Assembly: GCF_004369205.1 (NCBI RefSeq)
Contig: NZ_QFGA01000001.1
Location: 62,001-126,000, forward strand
Source: Pelotomaculum schinkii
GTDB lineage: Bacteria > Bacillota > Desulfotomaculia > Desulfotomaculales > Pelotomaculaceae
DNA length: 64,000 nt
Reading direction: 5' to 3'
The notes under the pieces are model-generated. The model was given only the letters and a program-made list of their open reading frames with translations. It was not told where the DNA came from and searched no databases. Of this stretch, positions 26,630 to 35,098 are shown in pieces (position 1 is the stretch's first letter; every line of letters starts with the position of its first letter). A program made the position numbers and the translations under genes.

Positions 26630-26941
26630 ATGAACAATTTTACTGGGATAAATCGGTTTCTTGAGGAACCTCGTTGGTTGAGGTCAGTAAAGGAAATGAC
26701 CGAGCGTTTTAAAGAGCCTGAATGGTTAAGAACAATCAATGAGGCAAACTCTCCGATTAGCCAGATTTCACAAATACAAAATATATGGGATCAGAATAAG
26801 TGGGTGCTGGAGTTTTCATCAAAGATTGATATGGCTACTGAAACGATGCGTATATTAGAAGCCGTGCAGCCGATACTTGACACTCAGAATAGGCTCAATG
26901 ATATTTATTGGCTGGATTTCAAAAATCAGCGTGACAACTGA
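26630..26941 (+). CDS. Small protein of unknown function
   Basis: A 103-residue protein after GGGGGATG; ATG 26630 is better spaced than ATG 26624. I do not recognise it. It contains an internal repeat: EEPRWLRSVKEM (about 13-24) and KEPEWLRTINEA (about 29-40). The rest is predicted helical with aromatic residues. Its style (short W/L-rich helices) is similar to the middle of the HEPN-like protein at 31836, so it could be a fragment of a related protein, but I cannot show this. Confidence 0.55.
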   Translation: MNNFTGINRFLEEPRWLRSVKEMTERFKEPEWLRTINEANSPISQISQIQNIWDQNKWVLEFSSKIDMATETMRILEAVQPILDTQNRLNDIYWLDFKNQRDN

Positions 26942-26950
26942 AGATTGATT

Positions 26951-26985
26951 ATGGAAATAATTCCGGATGAACCGAAAGACGGTGA
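26951..26985 (+). repeat. Direct repeat, copy 2 (XRE 3' end fragment)
   Basis: Copy of 25489-25523. It still encodes MEIIPDEPKDGE followed by a stop, but no HTH region precedes it. It lies immediately before the next gene's start, as copy 1 lies before the RhuM start. Confidence 0.85.
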
Positions 26986-26990
26986 ATAGC

Positions 26991-27425
26991 ATGGAACCAG
27001 TGAAAGCCACTGCAATAGAAATAGCATATAGCTCAGGAGCCCTAATGGGAGCTGACGAATTTCGGGCTTGCAAGACCTTCATTTCCAGAAATGGTGTCAT
27101 CAGAACAACCTTTGAAAGAAATATGAGGTATAGCGATTCCTTTGACTTCGGAGTAGAGCATATGCTGCCGGTTAAAGAGAGCTATGAATATAAGCTTCAA
27201 GAAAACATAGCAGCTTCATTATTTGAAGAATTCGACCTGCTTGAATTGAAGCCAGCAGAAAATGATATCCCCTTTCCTGACGGCGGCAGCTGGCAAATCA
27301 CAATATACACAAATGGCGAAAACATCAAGATGAAGGGCTTTTCACCGCCAGCACCCTTTGGTGAGAGATTAGCTGATAAAATAACGGGGCTAATAAAATA
27401 CAAAATTGACCCGATGCTTTTTTAA
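26991..27425 (+). CDS. Hypothetical protein, first gene of unknown cassette
   Basis: A 144-residue soluble protein; ATG 26991 follows the duplicated GACGGTGA. I do not recognise a family. It shows an alternating strand pattern (YKLQENIAASLFEEFDLLEL, then SWQITIYTNGENIKMKGF) that suggests an alpha/beta fold. The following genes are 11, 9 and -4 bases apart, so this is the first gene of a tight four-gene unit. Confidence 0.6.
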   Translation: MEPVKATAIEIAYSSGALMGADEFRACKTFISRNGVIRTTFERNMRYSDSFDFGVEHMLPVKESYEYKLQENIAASLFEEFDLLELKPAENDIPFPDGGSWQITIYTNGENIKMKGFSPPAPFGERLADKITGLIKYKIDPMLF

Positions 27426-27436
27426 GGAGGTGCGCT

Positions 27437-27907
27437 ATGGGCAGCAGTTACGCAATCAGCTGTAAGAGTTGTGATTATAAAAAGAGCTTTATAACAGGCA
27501 TTGGAATGATGTACGCTCCACACAACCTTACGGACTTTGAAGCTGATAATCCTTTACTGCCCTCGCTGATCCGTTCAGAAAGGTCGGTTGACTTTATAAA
27601 AGCATTATTGGCGAATAAGGATGCGGTGATTGCTGACAGCTATAGCCACGAGATATATCGCTGCCCCAAATGCGGCGAATTTTATGGGCGTTTTTTCATT
27701 CAATTGGATTATTATGACGGCGGCAGTTTTGAGGTGGAATATAAATGCCCCAAATGCAAGGTTGCACTAAAACCGATTGAGTATGATGCTTTTGATGACG
27801 ATGTTTGTGAAGATAAAAGAATAAGCCTTGAAAAATATCCGTGTCGTCCTAAATGTGGTAAGCATAGCTTATTCGAGGGTGGAGAGGCTTATGTCTTATG
27901 GAATTGA
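27437..27907 (+). CDS. Double zinc-ribbon protein, unknown
   Basis: A 156-residue protein behind AAGGAGGTG. It has cysteine pairs at CKSC (9-12), CPKCGEFYGRFF (about 75-78) and CPKCKVALK (about 103-106), and further cysteines near the C-terminus (CRPKCGKHSLFEGG). These suggest at least two zinc ribbons. No enzymatic motif is visible. Because it sits in a tight operon with a peptidase-fold protein, it may be a binding or assembly subunit, which is inference. Confidence 0.65.
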   Translation: MGSSYAISCKSCDYKKSFITGIGMMYAPHNLTDFEADNPLLPSLIRSERSVDFIKALLANKDAVIADSYSHEIYRCPKCGEFYGRFFIQLDYYDGGSFEVEYKCPKCKVALKPIEYDAFDDDVCEDKRISLEKYPCRPKCGKHSLFEGGEAYVLWN

Positions 27908-27916
27908 GGTGTAAAG

Positions 27917-28432
27917 ATGAGTGAAGGTTCTGGAGTAATCCGCTACGGTATTCTGAGTGCTGTAATGGATTACTATCAAAATGTACCCTCCGGTATAGAA
28001 ACAGCCCATACTCGGCATTTTCAAGGGCGGGGCGATGAGTCAATGCCAATGCAACGGTTAGGACGAGCCTTATCCAATGCTTGCGATTCGGAGGCAAAGG
28101 CTACATATTCTCGGTTTGCTATATGGGGAGCAGACATAAACACAATTGCCCATGAAGCTATTGATGCTGTTTCTGTTGACAATAAAAAAGTCGCAATGCA
28201 AAAGTTATCATTGATTTTGAAAAACATGCGGGCATTCATTGATTGCTTCAGCTTGCTTGATTCTCAACCTGGCTATATGCAATTTGAAACTGCTGCTGAT
28301 ATATTGACCGAAATAAAGCAACGTATGGAGGACACAAAGGAAAATAAGGCGCCTCAGTATGAGGATATATACATGCGCATTTGCGATGCGTTGAAAAACG
28401 AGGATTTTATAGAAACGGGAGAACAATTATGA
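27917..28432 (+). CDS. Hypothetical helical protein
   Basis: A 171-residue protein behind GAGGTGTAAAG. Predicted mainly alpha-helical, with no motif I recognise. Notable stretches are MQRLGRALSNACDSEA and IAHEAIDAVSVDNKK. Its stop TGA overlaps the ATG of the next gene (ATGA), so the two products are made together. Confidence 0.6.
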   Translation: MSEGSGVIRYGILSAVMDYYQNVPSGIETAHTRHFQGRGDESMPMQRLGRALSNACDSEAKATYSRFAIWGADINTIAHEAIDAVSVDNKKVAMQKLSLILKNMRAFIDCFSLLDSQPGYMQFETAADILTEIKQRMEDTKENKAPQYEDIYMRICDALKNEDFIETGEQL

Positions 28433-29052
28433 AGATACCTTTCCGATATCAGGCGACCAATTATGACTGTGTTCCGACAACTTTTATAAATGCTTTGCAA
28501 TACTTGTTTGAGCGTGAAGATTTGCCTCCCGAAGTAATTCATAAGGTTATGCAATACTCTCTTGACAGTATAAACAAGCGTGGAGAATTAGGACGAGGCA
28601 CGACCGGCCTTGCCTGCCAGTTAATATTACAGTGGGTTGAATCGTACAAGCCAAAAGATTTCAAAAACTTCTCGGTGGATTATCGTTATTTGCAAGGCAT
28701 AGACGTTCATCTTAAGCAAAACAACAACATTGTCTCCTGCTTAAACCGAGGCGGTGTGGCGCTTGTCAGGCTGTGCAACGGCAGAACAGGTTCAGAATTC
28801 CACTATGCTTTAGCATTGAGCGCCGATGCCGAATTTTTATATTTTTTTGATCCTTATTACAGAGTAAAAAACTTTTCAGGCGCTGACGCAGAGGCTATGG
28901 AATGGCTTGGGGAGGAATATACAGAAGGCTTTAGCAAAGGTCAAAGCCCCAATTTAAGAATCAGACGTGAGCGACTTGATTCAGAGAAATATGAAAAATA
29001 CAGCATGAGCCCTATCGATGAACGGGAATGCTGTTTGATTGAGCGTACATAA
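28429..29052 (+). CDS. C39-like cysteine-peptidase-fold protein
   Basis: A 207-residue protein starting at ATG 28429, coupled to the previous gene by ATGA. The layout is that of papain-like C39 or BtrH-type folds: IPFRYQATNYDCVPTTF with Cys 14 at a helix start, SEFHYALALSAD with His 125 and FFDPYY with Asp 141, a plausible catalytic triad. Such folds either cut leader peptides or act as acyltransferases. No membrane or ABC transporter domain is attached, so it is not a bacteriocin exporter. Function in this cassette is unknown. Confidence 0.7.
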   Translation: MKIPFRYQATNYDCVPTTFINALQYLFEREDLPPEVIHKVMQYSLDSINKRGELGRGTTGLACQLILQWVESYKPKDFKNFSVDYRYLQGIDVHLKQNNNIVSCLNRGGVALVRLCNGRTGSEFHYALALSADAEFLYFFDPYYRVKNFSGADAEAMEWLGEEYTEGFSKGQSPNLRIRRERLDSEKYEKYSMSPIDERECCLIERT

Positions 29053-29086
29053 ACATAATTATTTCAATTAATTACGATTTCTGGGG

Positions 29087-31843
29087 GTGGACGTTATAAA
29101 ACTTACATGGGATGACATAAAAGGCAACGCAGTTGCATTCTCAAAACGATGGAAGGATGCGCACAACGAGGAAGCTCAAGCGCAAGCCTTTGAAATGGAT
29201 TTCTTCCGTGTGTTCGGTATTGACGATCCTGAGCAGTCCGGTGACTTTGAATACAAGGTACCGCTGGACGACGGACGCACGGGCTACATAGATTATCTAT
29301 GGAAAAAACAGATTGCTGTTGAGATGAAATCGCGCGGCAAGGAGTTGTCACGCGCATATGAACAGCTCAAAGAATATGTCGTACACCTTCCTGCGGAAGA
29401 TATTCCTGACCTCTTGATGGTCTGCGATTTTGAAAACATTGTTCTGCATCGCCGTAGCACTGGTGAAAAATTTGCATTCAAAACAAAGGATTTACACAAA
29501 AACATAAAGCGATTCGCCAATATTTCCGGATATGAAACAACCCGTGAATTTGATAATCAAGTAGAGGTCAACGTTAAAGCTGCCGAGAAAATGGCAAAGC
29601 TGCATGATGCTCTGAAAGAGCATGGGTATGAAGGACATGACCTTGAGGTATATCTCGTAAGGATTCTGTTTTGTCTTTTTGCTGATGATACAGGCATCTT
29701 CCCAGAGGATAGCTTTATTAATTACATTGCCAATTCTAAGGAGGACGGCAGCGACCTTTCGGATCGTATTGGCAAATTGTTTGAAGTCCTTAATATGCCG
29801 AACGAGGTAAGGGCGAAGCGCACCTTGTTGTCAGCGGATCTCAAGCAGTTCCGCTATATCAATGGCGGCCTTTTTGCCTCTCTTTTACCTACAGCTGAGT
29901 TCGACGCAAAAATGCGCGGTATACTTCTGGACTGCTGTAATTTCGACTGGAATAAAATTTCTCCCGCTATCTTTGGTGCTATGTTTCAAGGCGTCATGGA
30001 CAAGGATCAGCGTCGTGAGCTTGGGGCGCACTATACCAGTGAAGAGAACATACTGAAGCTGATAGACCCTCTGTTTATGGACGATCTCTGGCAGGAATAT
30101 GACCGCATAAAAACAGCTCCCAAACAACTTGATCTCTTTCATGAAAAAATCAGTCGCATGAAGTTTCTCGATCCTGCTTGCGGCTGCGGCAACTTCCTTA
30201 TCATTACATACCGTGAACTTCGCATATTGGAGCTGGAACTGTTGAAGATGAAGGTCAACACCAATCAGCTTATGCTTGATATGTCTGCACTTCTGAAGGT
30301 AAACGTGGAGCAGTTTTATGGCATTGAGTATGAAGATTTCCCCTGCCAGATAGCTCAGGTAGGCATGTGGCTGATGGATCACCAGATGAACATTCGTGCC
30401 GCTGAACAGTTTGGCATGTATTATGCACGTCTGCCGTTGACTCAATCGGCTACGATTATCCATGGAAATGCCTTGACGATTGACTGGCCGAGTGTCGTGC
30501 CTAAGCACGAGCTGAGTTATATTCTCGGCAATCCACCGTTTGTCGGCGCAAGGATGATGAATGAAACACAGAAGAAAGAAATTACACAGGTAGTTGAAGC
30601 TGAGGCAACTACACCGCTTCGCTATGAAAATATGGCTGACAATTTGGATTATGTAACCGCTTGGTATTTTAAAGCGGCGCGCTATATTATCGGTACACGA
30701 ATTCCTGTCGGGTTTGTTTCGACAAATAGTATTTGTCAGGGCGAACAGGTTGCTCCGCTATGGGATACGCTGATTCATGATTATGGAATGGAAATCAATT
30801 ATGCCTATCGCACATTCAAGTGGAGCAATGCTGCAAAGGGTAAAGCTGCTGTACATTGTGTGATCGTTGGATTTAGTGTAGCTGGTACCAAGCGGGGGAA
30901 GAAGATTATTGTTGATGGAGAAAATATAGTGGAGGTTGCTAATATTTCTCCATACCTCGTCGATGCTCCAAGTATTATCATTCAGCCTCAGAAAAAGCCG
31001 CTTTGCGACGTACCGGAAATGAAGTTTGGCAGTCAGCCACGTGATGGCGGATATTTTGTATTATCTCCAGAAGAACGTGAGCAGATACTTGCGCTAGAGC
31101 CATTGCTTGATGCTGTTATTAAGCCGTATGTTGGCGCCGAAGAATTTATCAACAATAAAGAGCGTTATTGCATCTGGCTCCTGAATGCACCAATCGAAAT
31201 CATCAAAAATAGCAAGATTCTTCGTGACCGGATTGCGGCGGTACAAGAATTCAGGCTTTCAAGCAAAGCAAAGACAACAAACGGATATGCCAAGGTGCCC
31301 TCTAGATTCGCACAAATAGCCCAGCCAGATGGGAATTACCTTATAGTCCCCAGCGTATCGTCGGAGAATCGCCGTTATGTTCCGATAGGGTTTCTTGATG
31401 CCGACAGTATTGCCTCGAACGCTGTTCAAATTGTACCAGACGCTACCCTTTATCATTTCGGTGTCCTCACATCTAATGTTCATATGGCATGGATGAGAGC
31501 AGTCTGCGGCCGCCTGAAAAGCGATTATCGTTATTCAAAGGAATTGGTATACAATACATTCCCGTGGCCAGATGCGACCGAAGAACAAATTAAGGCCATC
31601 GAAGCAGCGGCACAAAAAGTTTTAGATGAACGCGCGAAGTATCCTAATATGAGCCTTGCAGATCTCTACGACCCCATACTTATAACGACCACCGGCCTGC
31701 AAAACGCACATTATGCTCTTGACCGTGCTGTTATGGCTGCCTACGGATTCCCTATAAAAGGGACAACGGAAGCTGTTTGCGTGGCGCAATTGATGGAGAG
31801 ATATAAAAAGCTGGTGGAAACAGGGGGTGAAGCTCATGAGTGA
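29087..31843 (+). CDS. Type IIL (MmeI-like) restriction-modification enzyme
   Basis: A 918-residue single-chain enzyme combining nuclease, adenine methyltransferase and target recognition, nearly the length of MmeI (919). The nuclease motif D69-x9-E79-x-K81 (IDYLWKKQIAVEMKSRGK) matches that of MmeI closely. Methylase motif I is FLDPACGCGNFL (about 360-371), and motif IV is NPPF (482-485), typical of N6-adenine enzymes. The C-terminal target-recognition part includes VGAEEFINNKERYCIWL and GRLKSDYRYSKELVYNTFPWP. One protein modifies and cuts, so no separate methylase or specificity gene is needed. Start GTG 29087 behind CTGGGGG. Confidence 0.9.
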   Translation: MDVIKLTWDDIKGNAVAFSKRWKDAHNEEAQAQAFEMDFFRVFGIDDPEQSGDFEYKVPLDDGRTGYIDYLWKKQIAVEMKSRGKELSRAYEQLKEYVVHLPAEDIPDLLMVCDFENIVLHRRSTGEKFAFKTKDLHKNIKRFANISGYETTREFDNQVEVNVKAAEKMAKLHDALKEHGYEGHDLEVYLVRILFCLFADDTGIFPEDSFINYIANSKEDGSDLSDRIGKLFEVLNMPNEVRAKRTLLSADLKQFRYINGGLFASLLPTAEFDAKMRGILLDCCNFDWNKISPAIFGAMFQGVMDKDQRRELGAHYTSEENILKLIDPLFMDDLWQEYDRIKTAPKQLDLFHEKISRMKFLDPACGCGNFLIITYRELRILELELLKMKVNTNQLMLDMSALLKVNVEQFYGIEYEDFPCQIAQVGMWLMDHQMNIRAAEQFGMYYARLPLTQSATIIHGNALTIDWPSVVPKHELSYILGNPPFVGARMMNETQKKEITQVVEAEATTPLRYENMADNLDYVTAWYFKAARYIIGTRIPVGFVSTNSICQGEQVAPLWDTLIHDYGMEINYAYRTFKWSNAAKGKAAVHCVIVGFSVAGTKRGKKIIVDGENIVEVANISPYLVDAPSIIIQPQKKPLCDVPEMKFGSQPRDGGYFVLSPEEREQILALEPLLDAVIKPYVGAEEFINNKERYCIWLLNAPIEIIKNSKILRDRIAAVQEFRLSSKAKTTNGYAKVPSRFAQIAQPDGNYLIVPSVSSENRRYVPIGFLDADSIASNAVQIVPDATLYHFGVLTSNVHMAWMRAVCGRLKSDYRYSKELVYNTFPWPDATEEQIKAIEAAAQKVLDERAKYPNMSLADLYDPILITTTGLQNAHYALDRAVMAAYGFPIKGTTEAVCVAQLMERYKKLVETGGEAHE

Positions 31844-33320
31844 ATCATTAAATGATATGTTCATGAAAAAACCAAGGTCGCACAAAACGCTCACCTTTTC
31901 TGGTAAATCGGCAGTGATTGATGTGTTTTTCAGCATGAATTGTCTGAAAGAATTGAGCGATTATTACGAACAGAGCGGCGATTATAGACTTGCCTTCTCT
32001 AAGATTGCCTTTTATATGTACCAGGAAACAGATGGTGGCGACTCGGAAATAAACTTAGAAGAAAATGATTTCACAGCTGCATCCGACGAGGAGTTGGAGA
32101 CGCTATTAGTCAGCATACTCGAAACCGATGAGCGTCTCAAAGATGTCTATGAGCAAACACAGGCCGATAATGTATTTGAGCGCTTTTATAAAGCAAACGA
32201 TAATCTCATAAAGAGTGCCATATCTCCTATTGCAAAAACCTTGAGCCAAAATCCAAAAGCAATCAATCTTTCGAACTCGTCAGCAATTAAAAAAATGCTT
32301 GAGGAGTATAACGCCATTACGCGGTCAATAGATTTCCCTTATATCAAAAAAATGCAAGAGCTTTCTGCGATTTATAATAAGGCAGAGAACCTTTCCCGTA
32401 TAACTGAGGCTTTCCGTTACACAGAGCACTTCCGGGGATTAGATTTAAGCTATTTGAACGCTATCCCTAAATTTGATTATCCTGAAATAAAACCAATATT
32501 GGAGAGCGTTTCTAAGATAAATTTTAACATTGCAGAAATTATTAAGCCCGTTACCCTGCAATTAGCTCAGCTCCAAACAGATTTATTAAGCTGGATGCAG
32601 CCAGTATTTTCAGACATTACGGACTTTATGTCATCGATAGATTTTTCTATGCTGACATACCACTATCAGTGGAGCGAAAAGCATGATTTGTTGGTCAAAT
32701 TCGGATGGTTTTATCTTAATGAGCTATCAACGGAAGTGATTGATGAGATTTATGATAAGAAAGATACGATTACCCAAGATGAAGTAGACCGATTAGTAGT
32801 TCAGGATTTCAGAAAAAACAGATGCGAAAGATTAAAAAAAGTCGTAAATAAATGGGATGACTCCCCCTATTTCAAACCAAGAAAACTCGTTTTACATCAA
32901 GCATTGGTAAGTCATTCACGGCGCTGTTATAATGCATCCACAACGCTGTTGAGCATACATACCGAGGGTGTTATAACTGATTTCATGAGAATAGGTCTAC
33001 AGACGCCGAAATTCCGCGCGCAAGAAGCACTAAATGATATTACAGAATATTTAAATATACAGCCGATGGGCAGCCTATCTTTCTCAGATTGGCAGATATA
33101 TTCGGAGGTTCTTGAACGTATTTTGTCCGCATTTGTAGAGCATTTTGATTGTGCTAATCCGGATGGGGCATCAAATGATTCAAGGCATAAAATAGCTCAT
33201 GGCCATGTTATTGAGGCTGAGACCGAAGTAAATTCGTTGAAACGTTTTCTGTATTTGAATGAAGTGTACAGGCTTTTCTCTTATCTGGATAAACGTGTAC
33301 AGGCAAAGAAAAATGCATAA
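31836..33320 (+). CDS. Large protein with C-terminal HEPN-like motif
   Basis: A 494-residue protein whose ATG 31836 overlaps the end of the restriction enzyme gene by 8 bases, with GGGGGTGA as ribosome site, so it is co-translated. The middle (about 100-270) is long and helical, with repeated short aromatic motifs. The C-terminus has SRHKIAHGH, giving R450-x4-H455, the signature of HEPN RNases that act in abortive infection and toxin systems. I do not recognise the rest. Coupling to an MmeI-type enzyme suggests a defence role, possibly a back-up effector. Confidence 0.65.
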   Translation: MSESLNDMFMKKPRSHKTLTFSGKSAVIDVFFSMNCLKELSDYYEQSGDYRLAFSKIAFYMYQETDGGDSEINLEENDFTAASDEELETLLVSILETDERLKDVYEQTQADNVFERFYKANDNLIKSAISPIAKTLSQNPKAINLSNSSAIKKMLEEYNAITRSIDFPYIKKMQELSAIYNKAENLSRITEAFRYTEHFRGLDLSYLNAIPKFDYPEIKPILESVSKINFNIAEIIKPVTLQLAQLQTDLLSWMQPVFSDITDFMSSIDFSMLTYHYQWSEKHDLLVKFGWFYLNELSTEVIDEIYDKKDTITQDEVDRLVVQDFRKNRCERLKKVVNKWDDSPYFKPRKLVLHQALVSHSRRCYNASTTLLSIHTEGVITDFMRIGLQTPKFRAQEALNDITEYLNIQPMGSLSFSDWQIYSEVLERILSAFVEHFDCANPDGASNDSRHKIAHGHVIEAETEVNSLKRFLYLNEVYRLFSYLDKRVQAKKNA

Positions 33321-33356
33321 AACCGATATATAACATCAAAAAGGTGGTGATTGATA

Positions 33357-33790
33357 ATGTCTGTTCAACTCGTGTCAGCCGATCACGAGGCTCGCCTTCA
33401 AGAGATACTTGAAGGTACTGAGGCAAAGCTGTGCATCATAAGTCCGTTCATAGGACTTGATATATCAAAGAGATTGGCTGCAATCCTCGAAATAAATCCA
33501 GCAATATGTTGTGAGATTATCACTCTCTTCTCCCGTGAGGATTTTGTTAACGGCGCAAGCAGTTTATACGCACTAAAAGCCTTGAATGAGGCTGTGTTAC
33601 GATTTATGCACTTCAAGGGTTGCATACCAAACTATATCTAATCGATAAAGCTGCTGGGATGCTGGGCTCAGCAAATTTCACTTCTGGAGGATTTCGGCTG
33701 AACCATGAGCTTTCGATTTTTGTTAGGGATGAAGTGGACATACTCACTGATATGCACTCGTATTACAACGATACGCTCACAAAAATTTAG
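33357..33790 (+). pseudogene. Frameshifted phospholipase-D-like protein
   Basis: Starts at ATG 33357 behind AAGGTGGTGA. The first frame encodes a PLD-like N-terminal half (LCIISPFIGLDISKRLAAIL) but ends at 33641. A -1 frame shift near 33600-33612 restores the missing half: LQGLHTKLYLIDKAAGMLG (H-x-K-x4-D, the HKD motif) followed by SANFTSGGFRLNHELSIFV, ending at TAG 33788-33790. I see no classic slippery heptamer, so a mutation is likelier than programmed shifting. The joined product of about 144 residues would have a single HKD motif, as in stand-alone PLD nucleases. Confidence 0.75.
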
Positions 33791-33901
33791 GAAAAAGGCG
33801 ACTATAAAATACTGCACAGTTGCCATGATATCCGGCGGATATATTTGCAGATGTAAGCCAGACCAGTGTTCCCTTAAAGCCATATTATCTTTGTGAAACT
33901 T

Positions 33902-33941
33902 AAAAAGAGAAGCAATACCTTTGTGGCATTGCCTCTCTTTT
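33902..33941 (+). terminator. Terminator at end of accessory island
   Basis: Stem AAAGAGAAGCAAT (33904-33916) / ATTGCCTCTCTTT (33928-33940) with one mismatch, followed by T-rich sequence. It closes the defence gene block. A run of nine or ten G residues follows near 34003-34014. Confidence 0.75.
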
Positions 33942-34069
33942 CGCTTTTCCGTATCGGTTTGGGGTATGGTTCAATAACTTTCCCTATTAAACCGTGCCCT
34001 TAGGCCGGGGGGGGGTTCATTATTTACAGATGTAAATAAAAGTTAGTGTCTGGCAATACTAAGTAATAA

Positions 34070-34534
34070 TTAGCCTTGTATTTGAACATCTAAAATCATG
34101 GCAATTTCCTCACAGTTGGGGAACTTGGGACAATTGACACATTCCTTCCAGACTTTTTGGGGCAGGGATTCCTTGGGGACTACATGAAAACCGCATTTTT
34201 CAAAAAAGACCTGCTGGTAAGTGAGGGCAAAGAGACGAGGAAGCCCCAGTTCTCCGGCTTCTTCGATGAACATATCGACAAGCTTGCGTCCCACACCTTT
34301 TTTAGCGTATTCAGGCGCCACGGCCAGGGCTCTGACTTCTGCTATGTCCTCCCAAATAATGTGTAGAGAACCTGCCGCCACGACCTTTCCGCGGTCCCTG
34401 GCTACGGTGAACTCCCGCAGGCTTTCATATAACATGGTTCGGGGTCTGGCCAGCATCAGGCCCTTTTCTGCATAATAGTTGATCAAAGCATGGATTGGCT
34501 CAACATCGGTAATTTTGGCTTTAACAAATTCCAT
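34070..34534 (-). CDS. GNAT N-acetyltransferase (ArgA-like)
   Basis: A 154-residue GNAT enzyme. ATG 34534, preceded on its strand by AAGGGTGA, gives the N-terminus MEFVKAKITDVEPIHALINYY, typical of the short N-acetylglutamate-synthase-like group. The acetyl-CoA loop is VAPEYAKKGVGRKLV (about 83-97). The tail with CGFHVVPKESLPQKVW and the cysteine pair CVNCPKFPNC is characteristic of this group. It may start arginine synthesis by acetylating glutamate, but substrate is inference. It is divergent from ireB. Confidence 0.85.
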   Translation of the reverse strand: MEFVKAKITDVEPIHALINYYAEKGLMLARPRTMLYESLREFTVARDRGKVVAAGSLHIIWEDIAEVRALAVAPEYAKKGVGRKLVDMFIEEAGELGLPRLFALTYQQVFFEKCGFHVVPKESLPQKVWKECVNCPKFPNCEEIAMILDVQIQG

Positions 34535-34721
34535 CAGCAGTATTTCACCCTTCATAATTAATACGATCACTATTATATATTACTTTAAACAGGACGTACA
34601 ATCATCTTTTAAAGTAGATTTTAAGAATGAAGGAAAAGAAATAATGCTGGAGAATATTAATAATAATTGATTACTTTTGCCAAAACGGTAATTTTGGTCT
34701 ATGATAAAACTAGTTATCAAC

Positions 34722-34735
34722 CAGTGAAGTCACTG
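34722..34735. promoter_or_regulatory. Palindrome upstream of ireB, possible operator
   Basis: Perfect inverted repeat CAGTGA-AG-TCACTG in the noncoding gap before ireB. No known regulator can be assigned. Confidence 0.3.
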
Positions 34736-34813
34736 CTGTTGTAAAAGTAAATAAATGCCATTATCCGGTCGTCTTGTTTTAGTATTAATAAAGTTTTGGA
34801 AGGTGGTCTACCT

Positions 34814-35074
34814 ATGTCCTGGGATGTATCAGAAGAAACCATGATGTTTAAGGTCCAGGCCGAAGAAGTTAACCAGGCCAGGGATATCCTTCAACAGGTC
34901 CATGAAGCGTTAAAAGAGAAGGGATATAATCCGATCAACCAGCTTGTGGGGTATCTTTTATCAGGGGATCCGGCGTATATAACCAGCCATGGCAACGCCC
35001 GCAGCTTGATCCGGCGGCTTGAGCGCGATGAAATCCTTGAGGAACTTGTCAAAAGCTACCTGGAAAAAAAGTAA
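34814..35074 (+). CDS. ireB: IreB family regulatory phosphoprotein (DUF965)
   Basis: An 86-residue protein matching IreB, a small target of the Ser/Thr kinase IreK/PrkC in enterococci, linked to cell-envelope stress. The whole protein aligns in style: an N-terminal threonine (EETMMFKV), then [44 protein letters not shown] is unmistakable in its [17 protein letters not shown] core. ATG 34814 follows GGAAGGTGG. It leads the ireB-reductase-ruvX group, which elsewhere follows alaS directly. Confidence 0.92.
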   Translation: MSWDVSEETMMFKVQAEEVNQARDILQQVHEALKEKGYNPINQLVGYLLSGDPAYITSHGNARSLIRRLERDEILEELVKSYLEKK

Positions 35075-35098
35075 GGCGTTTAGGGGAGATGTCGGGAG

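Noticed and set aside
32281-33241. Possible CRISPR or phage repeat structure in the island
   Set aside because: No regularly spaced direct repeats or cas-like genes were seen anywhere in the island.
33600-33612. Programmed -1 frameshift in the PLD-like gene
   Set aside because: No slippery heptamer or obvious downstream stimulatory hairpin is visible; a mutation is the simpler explanation.
24734-34813. Attachment-site repeats flanking the island
   Set aside because: I compared the sequence just after alaS with that before the GNAT and ireB genes and saw no convincing direct repeat; no tRNA gene is present at either edge.
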